In this document: positions 1 through 9,380 of the stretch, in pieces
Layout of the letters: the number at the start of each line of letters is the position of its first letter
Position numbering within the stretch: position 1 is the stretch's first letter
From: Acidobacteriota bacterium
Lineage (GTDB): Bacteria > Acidobacteriota > UBA890 > WLXD01
DNA: 64,000 bases
Reading direction: 5' to 3'
Assembly (NCBI GenBank): GCA_012103255.1
Contig: WLXD01000001.1
Location: 186,001 to 250,000 of the forward strand
Made by a program: the position numbers and the translations under genes
The notes under the pieces: model-generated
Databases searched by the model: none
What the model was told of the DNA's origin: nothing
The model's input: only the letters and a program-made list of their open reading frames with translations

Positions 1-924
1 GGCGATCGCAAACGCGATGTCGCGCTGCGCCGCGTCGGTGTCCTGGAATTCGTCGATGATCAGGATGCGGTACCGTCTGCGGATGCCAGCCAGAGCCGCG
101 GCCGCGCTTTCGCCGCGCAGTAAGTCGCGGGCGTCGAGGATGAGCGCATCGAAATCTCGGGCGTTCTCCGCGGCGAGGTGGTCGTTCCACTCAGCGAGCG
201 CGCGCCGGGCCAGGCCGATCAGCGCGGCCGCGTTCGCCAGCGCGGGCCCATCTTTGTCGTCGTCCCATTCGCCCGCCAGGCAACGGAGTGCCGCCTCGTC
301 GAGGTCACCGCGTGCGTCACTCCAGTCCGTGTAGCGCGCCTCATGCCAGCGCAGGTCGCGCATCGCGTGACGCACGTAATCCACGACGCCGTTGGAGAAT
401 TCGAACCCGGTGAGCTTGAACGTTTGCAGCAGCCGACCCGCGCCCGTATCGCCGTCGGCAAGCGCCGACTTGATGACGCCGAGGATGATGTCGTCCTGCG
501 CGGCCCACGATTCGCGTTCGTCGAGCACGCGGAACGTAGGATCGATTTCGAGGCGCAGAGCGTGCTCGCGCAGCAACTCGCCGCAGAAGGAGTGGATCGT
601 GCCGATCGAAGCCCGGTCGATCTCCCAACGCAGTTCATCGGCGCGACTCGAATCCTCGATACCTTCCCGGAGCTTCCGCTTGAGGTCGTAGGCAGCCTTT
701 TCCGTGAACGTGATCGCCGCGATCTCGCGAAGCTCGCACGGGTTCGCACACGGGGGCAGGGCTGCGGCGGTATCTCTCGCGTGCTCGATCTCGAGTCCGA
801 GCAGCCAGCGGATCTTGCCGACCACAGTTGCCGTCTTGCCGGTGCCTGCATTTGCCACCAACAGGGTGTGCTGGATCTCGGTAACCGCGGCAGCCTGCTG
901 AGGAGTCCAGAGAACGTCAGACAT
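1..924 (-). CDS. AddA/UvrD-like superfamily I DNA helicase, N-terminal part, cut by the left edge
   Basis: Only the first 308 codons are present; the frame is still open at base 1. Visible motifs are a Q-motif-like TPQQ near residue 7, Walker A NAGTGKT at residues 25-31, a TFTEKAA segment near residue 72, the GTIHSFCGELLREH segment at residues 108-121, and Walker B DEFQDTD at residues 291-297. These are the standard UvrD/RecB/AddA helicase signatures. The ATG at 924 overlaps the stop of the upstream AddB-like gene by 8 bases (ATGTCTGA), which implies translational coupling. By analogy with AddAB, the pair would process double-strand DNA ends for recombination. Whether a C-terminal nuclease domain is present cannot be seen, so AddA versus plain UvrD-like helicase remains open. 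Confidence 0.93.
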   Translation of the reverse strand, partial: MSDVLWTPQQAAAVTEIQHTLLVANAGTGKTATVVGKIRWLLGLEIEHARDTAAALPPCANPCELREIAAITFTEKAAYDLKRKLREGIEDSSRADELRWEIDRASIGTIHSFCGELLREHALRLEIDPTFRVLDERESWAAQDDIILGVIKSALADGDTGAGRLLQTFKLTGFEFSNGVVDYVRHAMRDLRWHEARYTDWSDARGDLDEAALRCLAGEWDDDKDGPALANAAALIGLARRALAEWNDHLAAENARDFDALILDARDLLRGESAAAALAGIRRRYRILIIDEFQDTDAAQRDIAFAIA

Positions 925-3900
925 CGCCGTCCTCCGTGTGGTCCTCGTCGAAGAGACTCCGCTGCTGGGCCTCCTGCGAGTTGGAGGCTGATGGGGCCAC
1001 TGCGGGAGTGGGCTCGGCGGCAGGCGCAGGAGCGGAAACTGGGGCAGCGGCCGGCGCCACCGCGACAAAGTCGATAAAACGATTGCCCTCACCCAGCTGG
1101 GCACGCGAGCGGGCGATGTCACGCGCCGGGTACCAGGGTGCCCAACCCTTCGAGCGCACGCCCGCAACCGGTTCGAACAAACCCCCACGTACGCGACCCG
1201 GAATACTCAGCGCGTACCTGAGCACTTCGTCGTAGATCGGTTTGTGGCGATCGATGTTGCCGCCGTACTGAGTGCGCTTTGCCGACGGCTTGAGCGATCG
1301 GTAATAGCCCCTTGACATCGTACGGCCGGTGTTCTCCAACACCTGCATGTACAGCGGGGCCTGCAACGCCGACCCGTCCTGGTACGAGGTCGCGCCGGGA
1401 TAGCCGCCGCTCTTGTAGTCGAGCACCTGATCACCTTTCGGCCCGTGGTCGACGCGATCGACGCGGCCACAGAGCCGTAGCTCCGCCGCCAGGCCGGCAG
1501 CGTCTTTGCCATTGATCAGGATCCGCTCGTCGCCAAACCCGAACGCGAATTCCACGAGCGCGGGGCGTTCGCCTTTGTCAGCCAGGTGCACAAGTTCCCA
1601 TTCGAGATATGACCGCACCTGTCCGCGAATTCTCGTCCACTGCTGCTCCCAGAACACGGCCGCCCCGAGCCAGCGGTCGTCCTCCTGCGCGGCCGCCAGG
1701 ACCTCTTCGGATGCTCGTTCGAACGCGAGTTCCGCGCGGTCGGTGAACATCGCCGGGAGGTCGTCCTTCACCTGCGCATAGAACTTCTCGAGCAGGTCGT
1801 GAGCCATCCATCCGAAGATCTGCGGCGTGACTTCCTCGTCGGCTTCCTTCGCCTCCTCGTAGCCGAGAACCTTGCTCAACAGAAACTGAAACGGCAGCTT
1901 CGAGTACGTTTCCAGGCTCGACGCCGACCACCGATAGTCGGCGCCGAAACGTTTGCCAATGTTGTCCAGAACCCGAGCGTCGCGAAGCCAGCCGTTCCAG
2001 GGGTTCGGGCGCTCGGCAGGCGATCCTGGAACCAGCGGACTCGCCCCCGTGTCGCGATGCGACTCGGCGACGGCTCCAAGAATCGCGTGCGGGATCAACG
2101 CCGGCGTGCCGGGGCTGATCGGCGCTCGCGCGCCGGCTTCGTCGGCCCGAAGTGCCTCGTTGAGCGTGACCGCAGCGAACTGATCGGCTTCGGCCGGAGT
2201 GACCGGCGTGAAGTCATGATCCGTGATCGAGTACCTCGTACGGGTGCGCGGCAACTCATCGCCGACGTCATGAGCCGGCACGAGGAGCGAGGGCAGCAGC
2301 GGCGTTCCCGCTGGATCCGCGGTGCGATAGGTGATGGTCACGGCGCCGGTCGAAGTCGCTGCGAACCAAAGCGCACGCTCGCGACGCAGTTCCAGGTCTC
2401 GAGACGAAAGCGGGATGCCGCGCTCGCGGAGACGCGAGCGTTCCTCGTTCGAGAGCACGCCACCGGCCAGTCCGCGACGCGGGAATACCCCGTCGTTGGC
2501 ATGCACCACGAACACATGCTCGAAAGGCAATACCGCGGCGTCGTGGGCCTCCAGCACCTGGACGCCCTTGTGCAGCGGCGTCGTGATGCTCAGTTCGTTT
2601 GCCTCGAGCATCCGATGCAGGAGAGTTCGCCACGTTCCGACATCGAGTTCCTCTCGCGGGTGGTCCAGATCGAGCCACTCGCGGAGTAGCCCCTCGGTCT
2701 GGCGCACTCCCCGCTGATCAAGGCGCACGGTGTCCCATCGGCGGGCATCGGTTTCGGATCCCACGGGGTCGCACAGACGGCGGCGGAGATAGAATGCGGC
2801 TGGGTGCTGGTCGCGCAGGAGTTCGAGCGTGAATGAGATCCAGTCGCTCTCGGTACGGTCCGCGGCGAACGCTTCGAGCGTGGGTCGCAGCGCCCGGAAT
2901 CGTTCGAGATCGCGGCCCACGGAATCTGCAAACAAGCCCGACCCGCGGACGGCTCGATCGCGCGGAGCGCCGCTGTCCTCATAGCGATCGTTGAGTCTCT
3001 CGATCAGCCTTTCGATTTCAGCTTCCCAGTGCTCAAGGCCACTGACGCGGCGCGTGTGGGCGATGAAGTCGATAACACGCAGGTCGATATCGATATCGAA
3101 GAGCTGGTTGTCCAGAACCGGTCGGAGGGAACGGTAGGTCCAGCCAGCCGACGCACCGCGGAACAGGGTCAGCATCGCCTTGATGGCAGCGATCTCGGTC
3201 AATCGAGCTCGGATGATCGTCGTGGCCTGGATTCCGGCGTCGGCGAGCGCTCGATGTACCCGGCCCGTATCTTCGCGGCCCGAACGCGCGACCACGGCGA
3301 CCCGGTGGGGCTCCACGTCTTCCTCGACGAGCAGCCGCTTCACCTGGCGGGCGATCCATTCTGTCTCGCGAGCCGTGTCTGGAGCCGGTTGCAGGGCAAC
3401 CACGGGCTCGTTGTCGGTCTTGCCGGCGATGTCTTCGACCGCCCAGCCCGACTCGACCAACTCATCCCACTCGGTTGAGCCCGGATCGTCCGCACGTCGG
3501 GAAAGCGCGAAGACGCTTACATCCACAGCGGACTGCTCGGCGAGTGCCTGGAGCAATCCCCAACGGGAACGTGTCTGGTAGAGGCCGTAGATCAGCAACG
3601 TGTCGGCGCCACCGAGCGCGGGCTGCAATCCGCCCTCCACGATGGTCGCGGTCACACGCGCGCCGGCCTGGCGTGCGTCGACTCGACCGGTGCGCTCGAG
3701 TTCCGCTAGATACGCCGCGTAGGTGCGTACGATCCACTGGTTGCGCCGTCGAGCAAACTGATCGATGCGCGAAAGCGAGTCCAACGCGGTGGCCAGCCGA
3801 TCTGGCGGCACACCCTCGGGCAGCAACTCCCCGAACAGCGCGTCCAGCATGTGCCCGCGCACGACGCCGTCGCCTCGACTGGGATCGCGCATGCCGACCT

Positions 3901-4207
3901 CACCAGCCACTGCACGGGCGATGCGACTGATCATCCGTCGTCGTGTCAACAGCCCGAGGCGCTTGCCTCCGACGTCGAACCGGGGCGCCAGGTGCCGCAT
4001 CGTGGTGACGGGCGGTGCGAGCCAGCCAGGCAGATCCCGCAACTGCGCGCGCTCATAGAGAAGGTCGGCCTGACTCTCCTGGGCTACCCAGAGATGCGCC
4101 GCGAACCCGTCCGGACCGGGATTGTCTCCCACGGCGTCCAGGAAGCGGTCAGCACACGTCTCCCACAGTGACCTGGCGTCAGGGGCACGGACGAGCCGCA
4201 GCGGCAC
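917..4207 (-). CDS. AddB-like recombination protein with C-terminal PD-(D/E)XK nuclease domain
   Basis: This is a 1096-residue protein. The C-terminal nuclease domain starts around the SASSLETYSKLPFQFLL segment. It carries a His in GWMAHDLLEKFY, the catalytic pattern GRVDRVD followed by VLDYKSGG (D930 and K932), and the QAPLYMQVLE motif. This is the RecB/AddB type of PD-(D/E)XK nuclease. The N-terminal two thirds look like a degenerate helicase: no Walker A GxGKT is visible. The Cys residues that bind the iron-sulfur cluster in classical AddB are missing (the usual Cys in the domain-start motif is Leu here). The last ~48 residues are an Ala/Pro-rich low-complexity tail ending in an acidic stretch. 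It lies immediately upstream of, and overlaps, the helicase gene, so the two probably form an AddAB-like complex. Confidence 0.88.
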   Translation of the reverse strand: MPLRLVRAPDARSLWETCADRFLDAVGDNPGPDGFAAHLWVAQESQADLLYERAQLRDLPGWLAPPVTTMRHLAPRFDVGGKRLGLLTRRRMISRIARAVAGEVGMRDPSRGDGVVRGHMLDALFGELLPEGVPPDRLATALDSLSRIDQFARRRNQWIVRTYAAYLAELERTGRVDARQAGARVTATIVEGGLQPALGGADTLLIYGLYQTRSRWGLLQALAEQSAVDVSVFALSRRADDPGSTEWDELVESGWAVEDIAGKTDNEPVVALQPAPDTARETEWIARQVKRLLVEEDVEPHRVAVVARSGREDTGRVHRALADAGIQATTIIRARLTEIAAIKAMLTLFRGASAGWTYRSLRPVLDNQLFDIDIDLRVIDFIAHTRRVSGLEHWEAEIERLIERLNDRYEDSGAPRDRAVRGSGLFADSVGRDLERFRALRPTLEAFAADRTESDWISFTLELLRDQHPAAFYLRRRLCDPVGSETDARRWDTVRLDQRGVRQTEGLLREWLDLDHPREELDVGTWRTLLHRMLEANELSITTPLHKGVQVLEAHDAAVLPFEHVFVVHANDGVFPRRGLAGGVLSNEERSRLRERGIPLSSRDLELRRERALWFAATSTGAVTITYRTADPAGTPLLPSLLVPAHDVGDELPRTRTRYSITDHDFTPVTPAEADQFAAVTLNEALRADEAGARAPISPGTPALIPHAILGAVAESHRDTGASPLVPGSPAERPNPWNGWLRDARVLDNIGKRFGADYRWSASSLETYSKLPFQFLLSKVLGYEEAKEADEEVTPQIFGWMAHDLLEKFYAQVKDDLPAMFTDRAELAFERASEEVLAAAQEDDRWLGAAVFWEQQWTRIRGQVRSYLEWELVHLADKGERPALVEFAFGFGDERILINGKDAAGLAAELRLCGRVDRVDHGPKGDQVLDYKSGGYPGATSYQDGSALQAPLYMQVLENTGRTMSRGYYRSLKPSAKRTQYGGNIDRHKPIYDEVLRYALSIPGRVRGGLFEPVAGVRSKGWAPWYPARDIARSRAQLGEGNRFIDFVAVAPAAAPVSAPAPAAEPTPAVAPSASNSQEAQQRSLFDEDHTEDGDV

Positions 4208-5707
4208 CTAGCCGCCGGACGCCGTGGACTCGCGGAGTCCGCGTTCCGCCAGGGTCCGACCGGGAGTCCGCTCTGTGGCTCGACGGAAGGCAGCGCGCGC
4301 CTCGTCGAAGCGCTCGAGCGCCAGCAACTCTTCGCCGAGGAGTTCGAACGACGGCTTCACGATCGTCGGCGGGCCGAACTCGAACGGCAGGGAGTCCTCC
4401 AGGGCCGCCGCCTCGCGGAGCAGTGCGATGCCCTGGTCCGCTTGGCCGGCGTGAACCGCCAGCATGCCGCTGAGCTCAAGTGCGTGCACGAGGAGCTGCT
4501 GATCATCCGACGTGCCGTGTGTGTTGACGAAATCGCGGGCGGGCTGCGGATCGCCGCTGCGCAGCGCCGCGAACGCGTTGGTGAAGCTGTCGATCACAGC
4601 GGCACGTTGCCAGAAGTCGTCGCCGTCACGAAGATCCGCCGGCCAACGTTCGGCAAGACTCCAGTCCTCCGAATCGAGGATGTGCCGGGCTCGCATCGCG
4701 GCGAAGTAGAAGTGGCTCGCATGGCCAGCTTCAACGCCTGCGTGGCACTCGTCCATCAGCTGCTCGGCCTCGGCGCTATCTCCGAGCATCAGGTGTCCGT
4801 AGTGCAACCACGACGAGTAGTGGCCGCAAACGTTCGGAGGCCGATCCAGGTTCGCGCGCTGGCCGTCCTGCACATCGCGGGCCCGGATGTTGCCGCTCAC
4901 CACGTCGTCCCACATCCCGAGCGCGACGAAGATATGCGTCGTCATGTGCTGCGCGTGTGCAGCACCCGGGGCGATTTCCGAGTAAAGCCGCGCCGCGTGC
5001 AGGCCGAGCGGCGCGTGCACGGGATCGTCGAATGAGTGGATCAAGTAGTGCGCGGCGCCAGGATGGTCGGGATTCGCGTCGAACACCGGCTGCGCGCGCG
5101 CTGCCCCGCGCATGTAGGTCGCGAAGTCACGACTCCCGTCCACGCTACCGAGAATCGACAGAGCATGGAAAGCACGTGCTTCGTGATCATCGGGATACGC
5201 CTCGCTCAGGGTCTCCATTGCGCCCATATAGGCGAGATCCTGCTCGTTCTTGTCGCCGGCGCCGTAGAGAGCCTCCACCGCGTCGAAGTACATGCGTTCC
5301 CGATCGGTCGGCGCGCGATCACGTCGCTCCGCCGCCGACGGCGCGTACTTGGCCAGCGCGGCCTGCGCGGCCTCCACATCCTTGTCTTGCCAGAGCGGGT
5401 GGTTGTACGTCATCGCCTCGCCCCAATAGGCGAGACCGAAGTCCGGGTCGGCTGCCTGGGCTTCCTGGAAGGCCTGTGCCGCCGGCTCGTACTCGAAGCT
5501 ATGGAGAAGCAATACGCCACGCAGGAAAGCGGCCTGCGCGTCGGCGGTTCCCGAATTGGGAAAGTCCAAGCTGCCCAGGCCCTCGACCGTGGTGAGGTCG
5601 ATATCCGAGCCCGCGTGGAGATCGGATGCGGCTTCGTGCATCGGGGCGCATGCGCCGGCCACGACAATGAGAGCGAACAGAACGGCAGCGCGACTACGTC
5701 CAAGCAT
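4208..5707 (-). CDS. Histidine-rich tetratricopeptide-repeat lipoprotein
   Basis: This 499-aa protein starts with a signal peptide and lipobox VAGAC (Cys20), so it is probably a lipid-anchored envelope protein. The ATG at 5707 is preferred over an in-frame upstream GTG at 5725 because GGAGG lies 5 bases before it and the signal peptide then begins normally. TPR-like helical repeats occur in the N- and C-terminal parts. The middle holds an unusually conserved-looking His cluster: HPGAAHYLIH (residues 215-224), H231, and HAQHMTTH (251-258). Related long TPR proteins with this motif are common in environmental bacteria, but I know of no assigned function. The gene is divergent from the first PadR gene, and its stop is one base from the AddB-like start codon region, in the same direction. 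Confidence 0.85.
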   Translation of the reverse strand: MLGRSRAAVLFALIVVAGACAPMHEAASDLHAGSDIDLTTVEGLGSLDFPNSGTADAQAAFLRGVLLLHSFEYEPAAQAFQEAQAADPDFGLAYWGEAMTYNHPLWQDKDVEAAQAALAKYAPSAAERRDRAPTDRERMYFDAVEALYGAGDKNEQDLAYMGAMETLSEAYPDDHEARAFHALSILGSVDGSRDFATYMRGAARAQPVFDANPDHPGAAHYLIHSFDDPVHAPLGLHAARLYSEIAPGAAHAQHMTTHIFVALGMWDDVVSGNIRARDVQDGQRANLDRPPNVCGHYSSWLHYGHLMLGDSAEAEQLMDECHAGVEAGHASHFYFAAMRARHILDSEDWSLAERWPADLRDGDDFWQRAAVIDSFTNAFAALRSGDPQPARDFVNTHGTSDDQQLLVHALELSGMLAVHAGQADQGIALLREAAALEDSLPFEFGPPTIVKPSFELLGEELLALERFDEARAAFRRATERTPGRTLAERGLRESTASGG

Positions 5708-5784
5708 CGGGGCCTCCGGAACCACGTGACTTCGGGGAGGCGCATCTTATCCGGCCGGTCCGTGCCACCCAAGGTTCCGGCGGT

Positions 5785-5835
5785 TTGAATCTTTTCTAGA
5801 TATATCCCGTATACTAGGTATCTATCTAGTATACG
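5785..5835 (+). promoter_or_regulatory. Promoter and palindromic operator of the first PadR-ADOP pair
   Basis: A perfect inverted repeat has arms CGTATACTAG (5808-5817) and CTAGTATACG (5826-5835) around an 8-base spacer. A sigma70-like TTGAAT (5785-5790) and TATACT (5810-5815) are 19 bases apart, and the operator covers the -10 element. The site lies about 90 bases upstream of the padR start and fits PadR autorepression. The binding assignment is inference from position. Confidence 0.65.
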
Positions 5836-5923
5836 AGCCAACCTTTCCCGCGCTCGCGACGTCCAAGAATGCAGACAACGAACTTGCCAGGCCCAGCGGC
5901 TAGCGGACGATGAGGAACGGAAC

Positions 5924-6229
5924 ATGCCGAAACTACGACTGACTTTCACCACCGGAGTTGTGCTCCAGAGCATCGCGCAGGGCTACCGCTACGGGTTCGA
6001 CATCATGGACGTGTCCGGCCTGCCTGACGGCACTGTCTACCCGGCGCTGCGGCGACTCGAAGACGCGGGCATCCTCGTTTCGGAATGGGAAGACGAGGAG
6101 ACCGCCGGCAAGCGCCCAGCCCGCTGCTACTACGCGCTGACAGCAGACGGTGAGCAGATGCTCGCCGACGCTCGCGGCAAGTTCCCCGCGCTCCAGTGGG
6201 CAATCGGCCAGCCCGTCGAGGAGGCCTAG
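5924..6229 (+). CDS. PadR-family transcriptional regulator (first of four)
   Basis: This 101-aa winged-helix protein has the PadR core: the YGFDIMD segment, the [14 protein letters not shown] recognition-helix region and [12 protein letters not shown] in the wing. Length and sequence fit the short acidobacterial PadR group that accompanies ADOP permeases. GAGGAACGGAAC precedes the ATG. The stop is one base before the ATG of the permease, so the two are co-transcribed and tightly coupled. A palindrome overlapping its promoter suggests autorepression. The effector is unknown. Confidence 0.93.
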   Translation: MPKLRLTFTTGVVLQSIAQGYRYGFDIMDVSGLPDGTVYPALRRLEDAGILVSEWEDEETAGKRPARCYYALTADGEQMLADARGKFPALQWAIGQPVEEA

Positions 6230-6230
6230 A

Positions 6231-8948
6231 ATGGCGCGCACGACTGGTTGGCAAGAGCCCACCGAGTGGTCCTCGCGAGCAGCGCTGGCCCTGAGCCTGT
6301 TCATCATTCGAGCCTCCGTGATCCTCGCGCCGCGCCGCGACCGTGAACGGTTCGCGCGCGAGTGGAGCGCCGAAGTCACGTTCGCCTCGAGCCGGGCACA
6401 GACGGGACGGGGACACCTCATTCGCCGGGCACGGGCAGCCCTGCGTGATGCGTTGACGCTCCGCACACGCCAGGCTCGTGGCGAGAGGCCCGGGCCGCTG
6501 CCGGGCGACAAAGAGCCTGGCCCTCAGTTGCTGGAGCAGCTGCTTCAAGACGTGCGCTTCGGCCTCAGGTCGCTGCGCAAGTCACCGAGCTTCGCAGCCA
6601 TCGCGTTGCTCACCACCGCCCTCGGGATTGGCGCCACGACCACGATCTTCAGTCTGGTGGACGGCGTCCTGCTGAAGCCGCTTCCATACCGGGAACCCGA
6701 CCGATTGGTAACGATCTGGCCGGCGCAGTACTTCTCGAGCGCGCTGTTCGACCGCATCGAACCGGCCCTCGACGCGTACGATTCAGTCGCCGCGTACGGT
6801 CTCGGCTGGGAGTTCAACTGGCTGGCAGACGACGGCGCACAGCGGCTGCGCGGACCACGTACCACCGCCGGGTTCTTCGACGTACTCGATGTTCCGATGA
6901 CGTTGGGTCGTGGCTTCGGCGACGGTGACGACGCGCCCGGTTCAAGAAACATCGTCGTGACCGAACGCTTCTGGCGTGAACGGCTTGGAAGCCGTCCCGA
7001 CATCATCGGCGACACGCTGCGACTCGACGGAGAGGAGCACACGATCATCGGGGTCGGCGGGCCAGCGCTCAGCGCGTTCCACCCGAACGCCGACGTGGTG
7101 ATGCCCTGGATCCTGGATTCGGCGTCAGCTACGTACAACTCGCAGGACATGAAACTCATCGGCCGGCTGCGCGCAGGGGCCACGACCGAAGCAGCCGTGA
7201 GCGAGTTGGAGACGTTCATCGACGGGCTCCGGGTTGAGTTCGAACTGAGCGATGACTATGGACAGGGCGCAACCGTTGTTCCGCTTCGCGACTTTCTCGT
7301 GGGAGACAGTCGCCCGATGCTGCTTCTCCTCTTCGGCGCGGTCGGACTTACGCTCTTGATCGCAAGCGCAAACGTGGCGAATCTGCTGCTCGCACGGGCC
7401 CTGTCGCGTCAGCGCGAGATCGCCGTGAGAGTTGCGCTCGGTGCGCGAGGCGGCCGCCTCGCCCGGCAGGTTCTCACCGAGTCCACCCTGCTCGCTGCGC
7501 TGAGCGCGATACCGGGCCTCGCGCTCGCATACTTCGCCCTGCAGTTCGTCGTGTCGCTGCTTCCAGCGGACACCCCGCGTTTGGCCGACGTGTCGATCGA
7601 CACCACGGCAATGCTCTTCTCGGTGGGTGTTGCACTTGCCACCGGATGGATCGTTGGAGTGATCCCGGCCGTGCAGGCGGCCCGGTCGGATGTTCGCGAC
7701 GCGCTCAGCGCGGGCGGCCGCAGTGGCAGCGACAGCGCCGGGCGTCAGCGCTTGCGCCGCACGGTGGTTCTCGCCGAGGTCGCCCTGGCAGTCACACTTG
7801 TGGCAGGCGCCGGGCTCTTGGTGAAGAGCTTTCTCCGTGTCACCCAGGTCGATCCCGGCTTCCAGCCGGAGGGACTTGTGACCTTCAGCCTGGATCCCGC
7901 TCGCGAGACTCTCGGATCGGCCGCCGAGGGGCGCGACTACTACCGGCGTATGCACGAACGGCTGCGGGCGGTGCCCGGTGTGAGTGATGTGTCGTCTGTG
8001 TGGAAACTGGCCTTCACCGAAGACGGTGGAATCAACGGGCTCTGGGAACACGGCCATATGCCCGCACCCGACGAGCCCATGGAACTCGTGCGCTGGCGAC
8101 CGGTTACTGACAGCCACTTCGGCACCACGGGCATGCGCCTGCAACTCGGACGCGCGTTCGACGAGCGCGACATCGGCGCAGACCCGGTTGGCGTGATCTC
8201 GCAGGCCACGGCAGACGCGCTGTTCGCTGGCCGTGATCCGATCGGCCAGTCGATTGTCACCACGATGGAGCGCGAGACGCCCGTCCGTGTGGTGGGGGTG
8301 GTGGAAGATCTCAAGTTGGCTGGCCTCGACGAGGCCAGCCCTGCTGTGGTCTACCGGCCCTACTCGCAACTGGACGAAGTCATCGACTTCTTCGACTTCC
8401 CGCAAACGCGCTGGGTCGTCGTACGAACGCAGGCAGGCAGCGGTGCCGCGACGGCGGCGAGCCTCCGCAGCGCGGTTGCCGACGAAGACCCCACCGCTCT
8501 GTACGCCGATTTCGTAACGATGCCCGCTGCGATCAGCAACTCGCTGGCAGCTCGGCGCGCCACGATGATGTTGCTCGCGCTGTTCGCGATCTCCGCAATC
8601 GCCCTCGGCGCGGTGGGGATCTACGGCGTCATGGCCTACGCAGTGCGACAGCGAGCCAAGGATATCGGCATTCGCGTGGCGCTCGGCGCGACGCGTGACC
8701 GGGTGGTCCGGGAAGTCATCGTGGACGCCGTGAAGGTGGCGGCCGGCGGCGTACTTCTGGGCCTCGCACTCACGTATGCAGCCGCCAGCTCCGTGCAGCA
8801 ATTCCTGTTCGAGGTCGACACTCTCGATCCGGCGATTCTCGCCGCTGCTGCTGCTGCTGCGATCGCAATTGCTGTGACGGCATCGATCGTGCCGGCGTGG
8901 CGTGCCGCACAGGTTGACCCGGCGACAGCCCTGGGGAGCGCCGACTAG
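6231..8948 (+). CDS. ADOP-type duplicated MacB/FtsX permease (first copy)
   Basis: This 905-aa inner-membrane protein has two tandem MacB-periplasmic-core plus FtsX units and no ATPase domain. The first unit begins with the family hallmark [15 protein letters not shown], then the first membrane span ([17 protein letters not shown]) and a large periplasmic domain. Three spans follow around [20 protein letters not shown]. The second unit repeats this pattern and ends with [19 protein letters not shown] and spans near the C terminus. The ATG at 6231 is chosen because GAGGAGG sits just upstream inside padR; longer in-frame starts would overlap padR heavily. ADOP proteins are annotated as orphan permeases. 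Their ATPase partner and substrate are unknown; MacB relatives act as mechanotransmitters for efflux or lipoprotein handling. Confidence 0.92.
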   Translation: MARTTGWQEPTEWSSRAALALSLFIIRASVILAPRRDRERFAREWSAEVTFASSRAQTGRGHLIRRARAALRDALTLRTRQARGERPGPLPGDKEPGPQLLEQLLQDVRFGLRSLRKSPSFAAIALLTTALGIGATTTIFSLVDGVLLKPLPYREPDRLVTIWPAQYFSSALFDRIEPALDAYDSVAAYGLGWEFNWLADDGAQRLRGPRTTAGFFDVLDVPMTLGRGFGDGDDAPGSRNIVVTERFWRERLGSRPDIIGDTLRLDGEEHTIIGVGGPALSAFHPNADVVMPWILDSASATYNSQDMKLIGRLRAGATTEAAVSELETFIDGLRVEFELSDDYGQGATVVPLRDFLVGDSRPMLLLLFGAVGLTLLIASANVANLLLARALSRQREIAVRVALGARGGRLARQVLTESTLLAALSAIPGLALAYFALQFVVSLLPADTPRLADVSIDTTAMLFSVGVALATGWIVGVIPAVQAARSDVRDALSAGGRSGSDSAGRQRLRRTVVLAEVALAVTLVAGAGLLVKSFLRVTQVDPGFQPEGLVTFSLDPARETLGSAAEGRDYYRRMHERLRAVPGVSDVSSVWKLAFTEDGGINGLWEHGHMPAPDEPMELVRWRPVTDSHFGTTGMRLQLGRAFDERDIGADPVGVISQATADALFAGRDPIGQSIVTTMERETPVRVVGVVEDLKLAGLDEASPAVVYRPYSQLDEVIDFFDFPQTRWVVVRTQAGSGAATAASLRSAVADEDPTALYADFVTMPAAISNSLAARRATMMLLALFAISAIALGAVGIYGVMAYAVRQRAKDIGIRVALGATRDRVVREVIVDAVKVAAGGVLLGLALTYAAASSVQQFLFEVDTLDPAILAAAAAAAIAIAVTASIVPAWRAAQVDPATALGSAD

Positions 8949-8970
8949 TCGAGGCGGACGCGGCGTGCGC

Positions 8971-9005
8971 TTGCATCAATATATGTAAATCGAATATATT
9001 CGATT
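8971..9005 (+). promoter_or_regulatory. Promoter and 18-bp palindromic operator of the second PadR-ADOP pair
   Basis: AATCGAATATATTCGATT (8988-9005) is a perfect 18-base palindrome that ends 27 bases before the padR start codon. TTGCAT (8971-8976) and TATATT (8995-9000) form a plausible promoter with 18-base spacing, the -10 lying inside the palindrome. An imperfect outer repeat (CAATATATGT ... ACATATTG) flanks it. PadR binding is inferred from position. Confidence 0.65.
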
Positions 9006-9032
9006 CGATCCACATATTGAGGAGCTCACGCC

Positions 9033-9380
9033 GTGTCCGATTCTTCGCGTCCTGACGATCACCTTCCGCCGCGCCCAGTCGACCTGCAGATTCTGCTGGT
9101 GCTTGCCGACTCGAACCTGCACGGCTACGGGTTGATGAAAGCCGTCCAGGAAGAGTCGGCCGGTCGGGTCGCGCTGGAAGTGGGGTCGCTCTACCGGGTC
9201 ATCAACCGGATGCTCGATAGCGGGCTGGTTGAGCGTACGGACCCTCCGGCGGACACCGAAGATGCCCGCCGCAAGCACGACTACGCGCTCACCGATTTTG
9301 GACGCGAGGTGATCCGCGCCGAGGCCCAGCGGCTCGCCCAGGTTCTGGCCACAGCCAAGTCGCGGGACCTCTCCAGTTGA
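9033..9380 (+). CDS. PadR-family transcriptional regulator (second)
   Basis: This 115-aa protein starts at a GTG with GAGGAG 8 bases upstream. PadR features are the [20 protein letters not shown] helix region, the [18 protein letters not shown] recognition helix and the [12 protein letters not shown] wing. Its stop codon overlaps the TTG start of the next permease (TTGA), the same architecture as the other pairs. The residues differ clearly from the first PadR, which fits its different operator. Confidence 0.93.
   Translation: MSDSSRPDDHLPPRPVDLQILLVLADSNLHGYGLMKAVQEESAGRVALEVGSLYRVINRMLDSGLVERTDPPADTEDARRKHDYALTDFGREVIRAEAQRLAQVLATAKSRDLSS

Noticed and set aside
7125-8801. A 558-codon open frame antisense to the first ADOP permease
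   Set aside because: It mirrors the codon structure of a certain gene in GC-rich DNA, has Arg/His-rich composition without domains, and lacks a start region.
8848-8865. GCTGCTGCTGCTGCT run as a repeat element
   Set aside because: It encodes an Ala run inside a membrane helix of the first ADOP and is short; no sign of an independent repeat.
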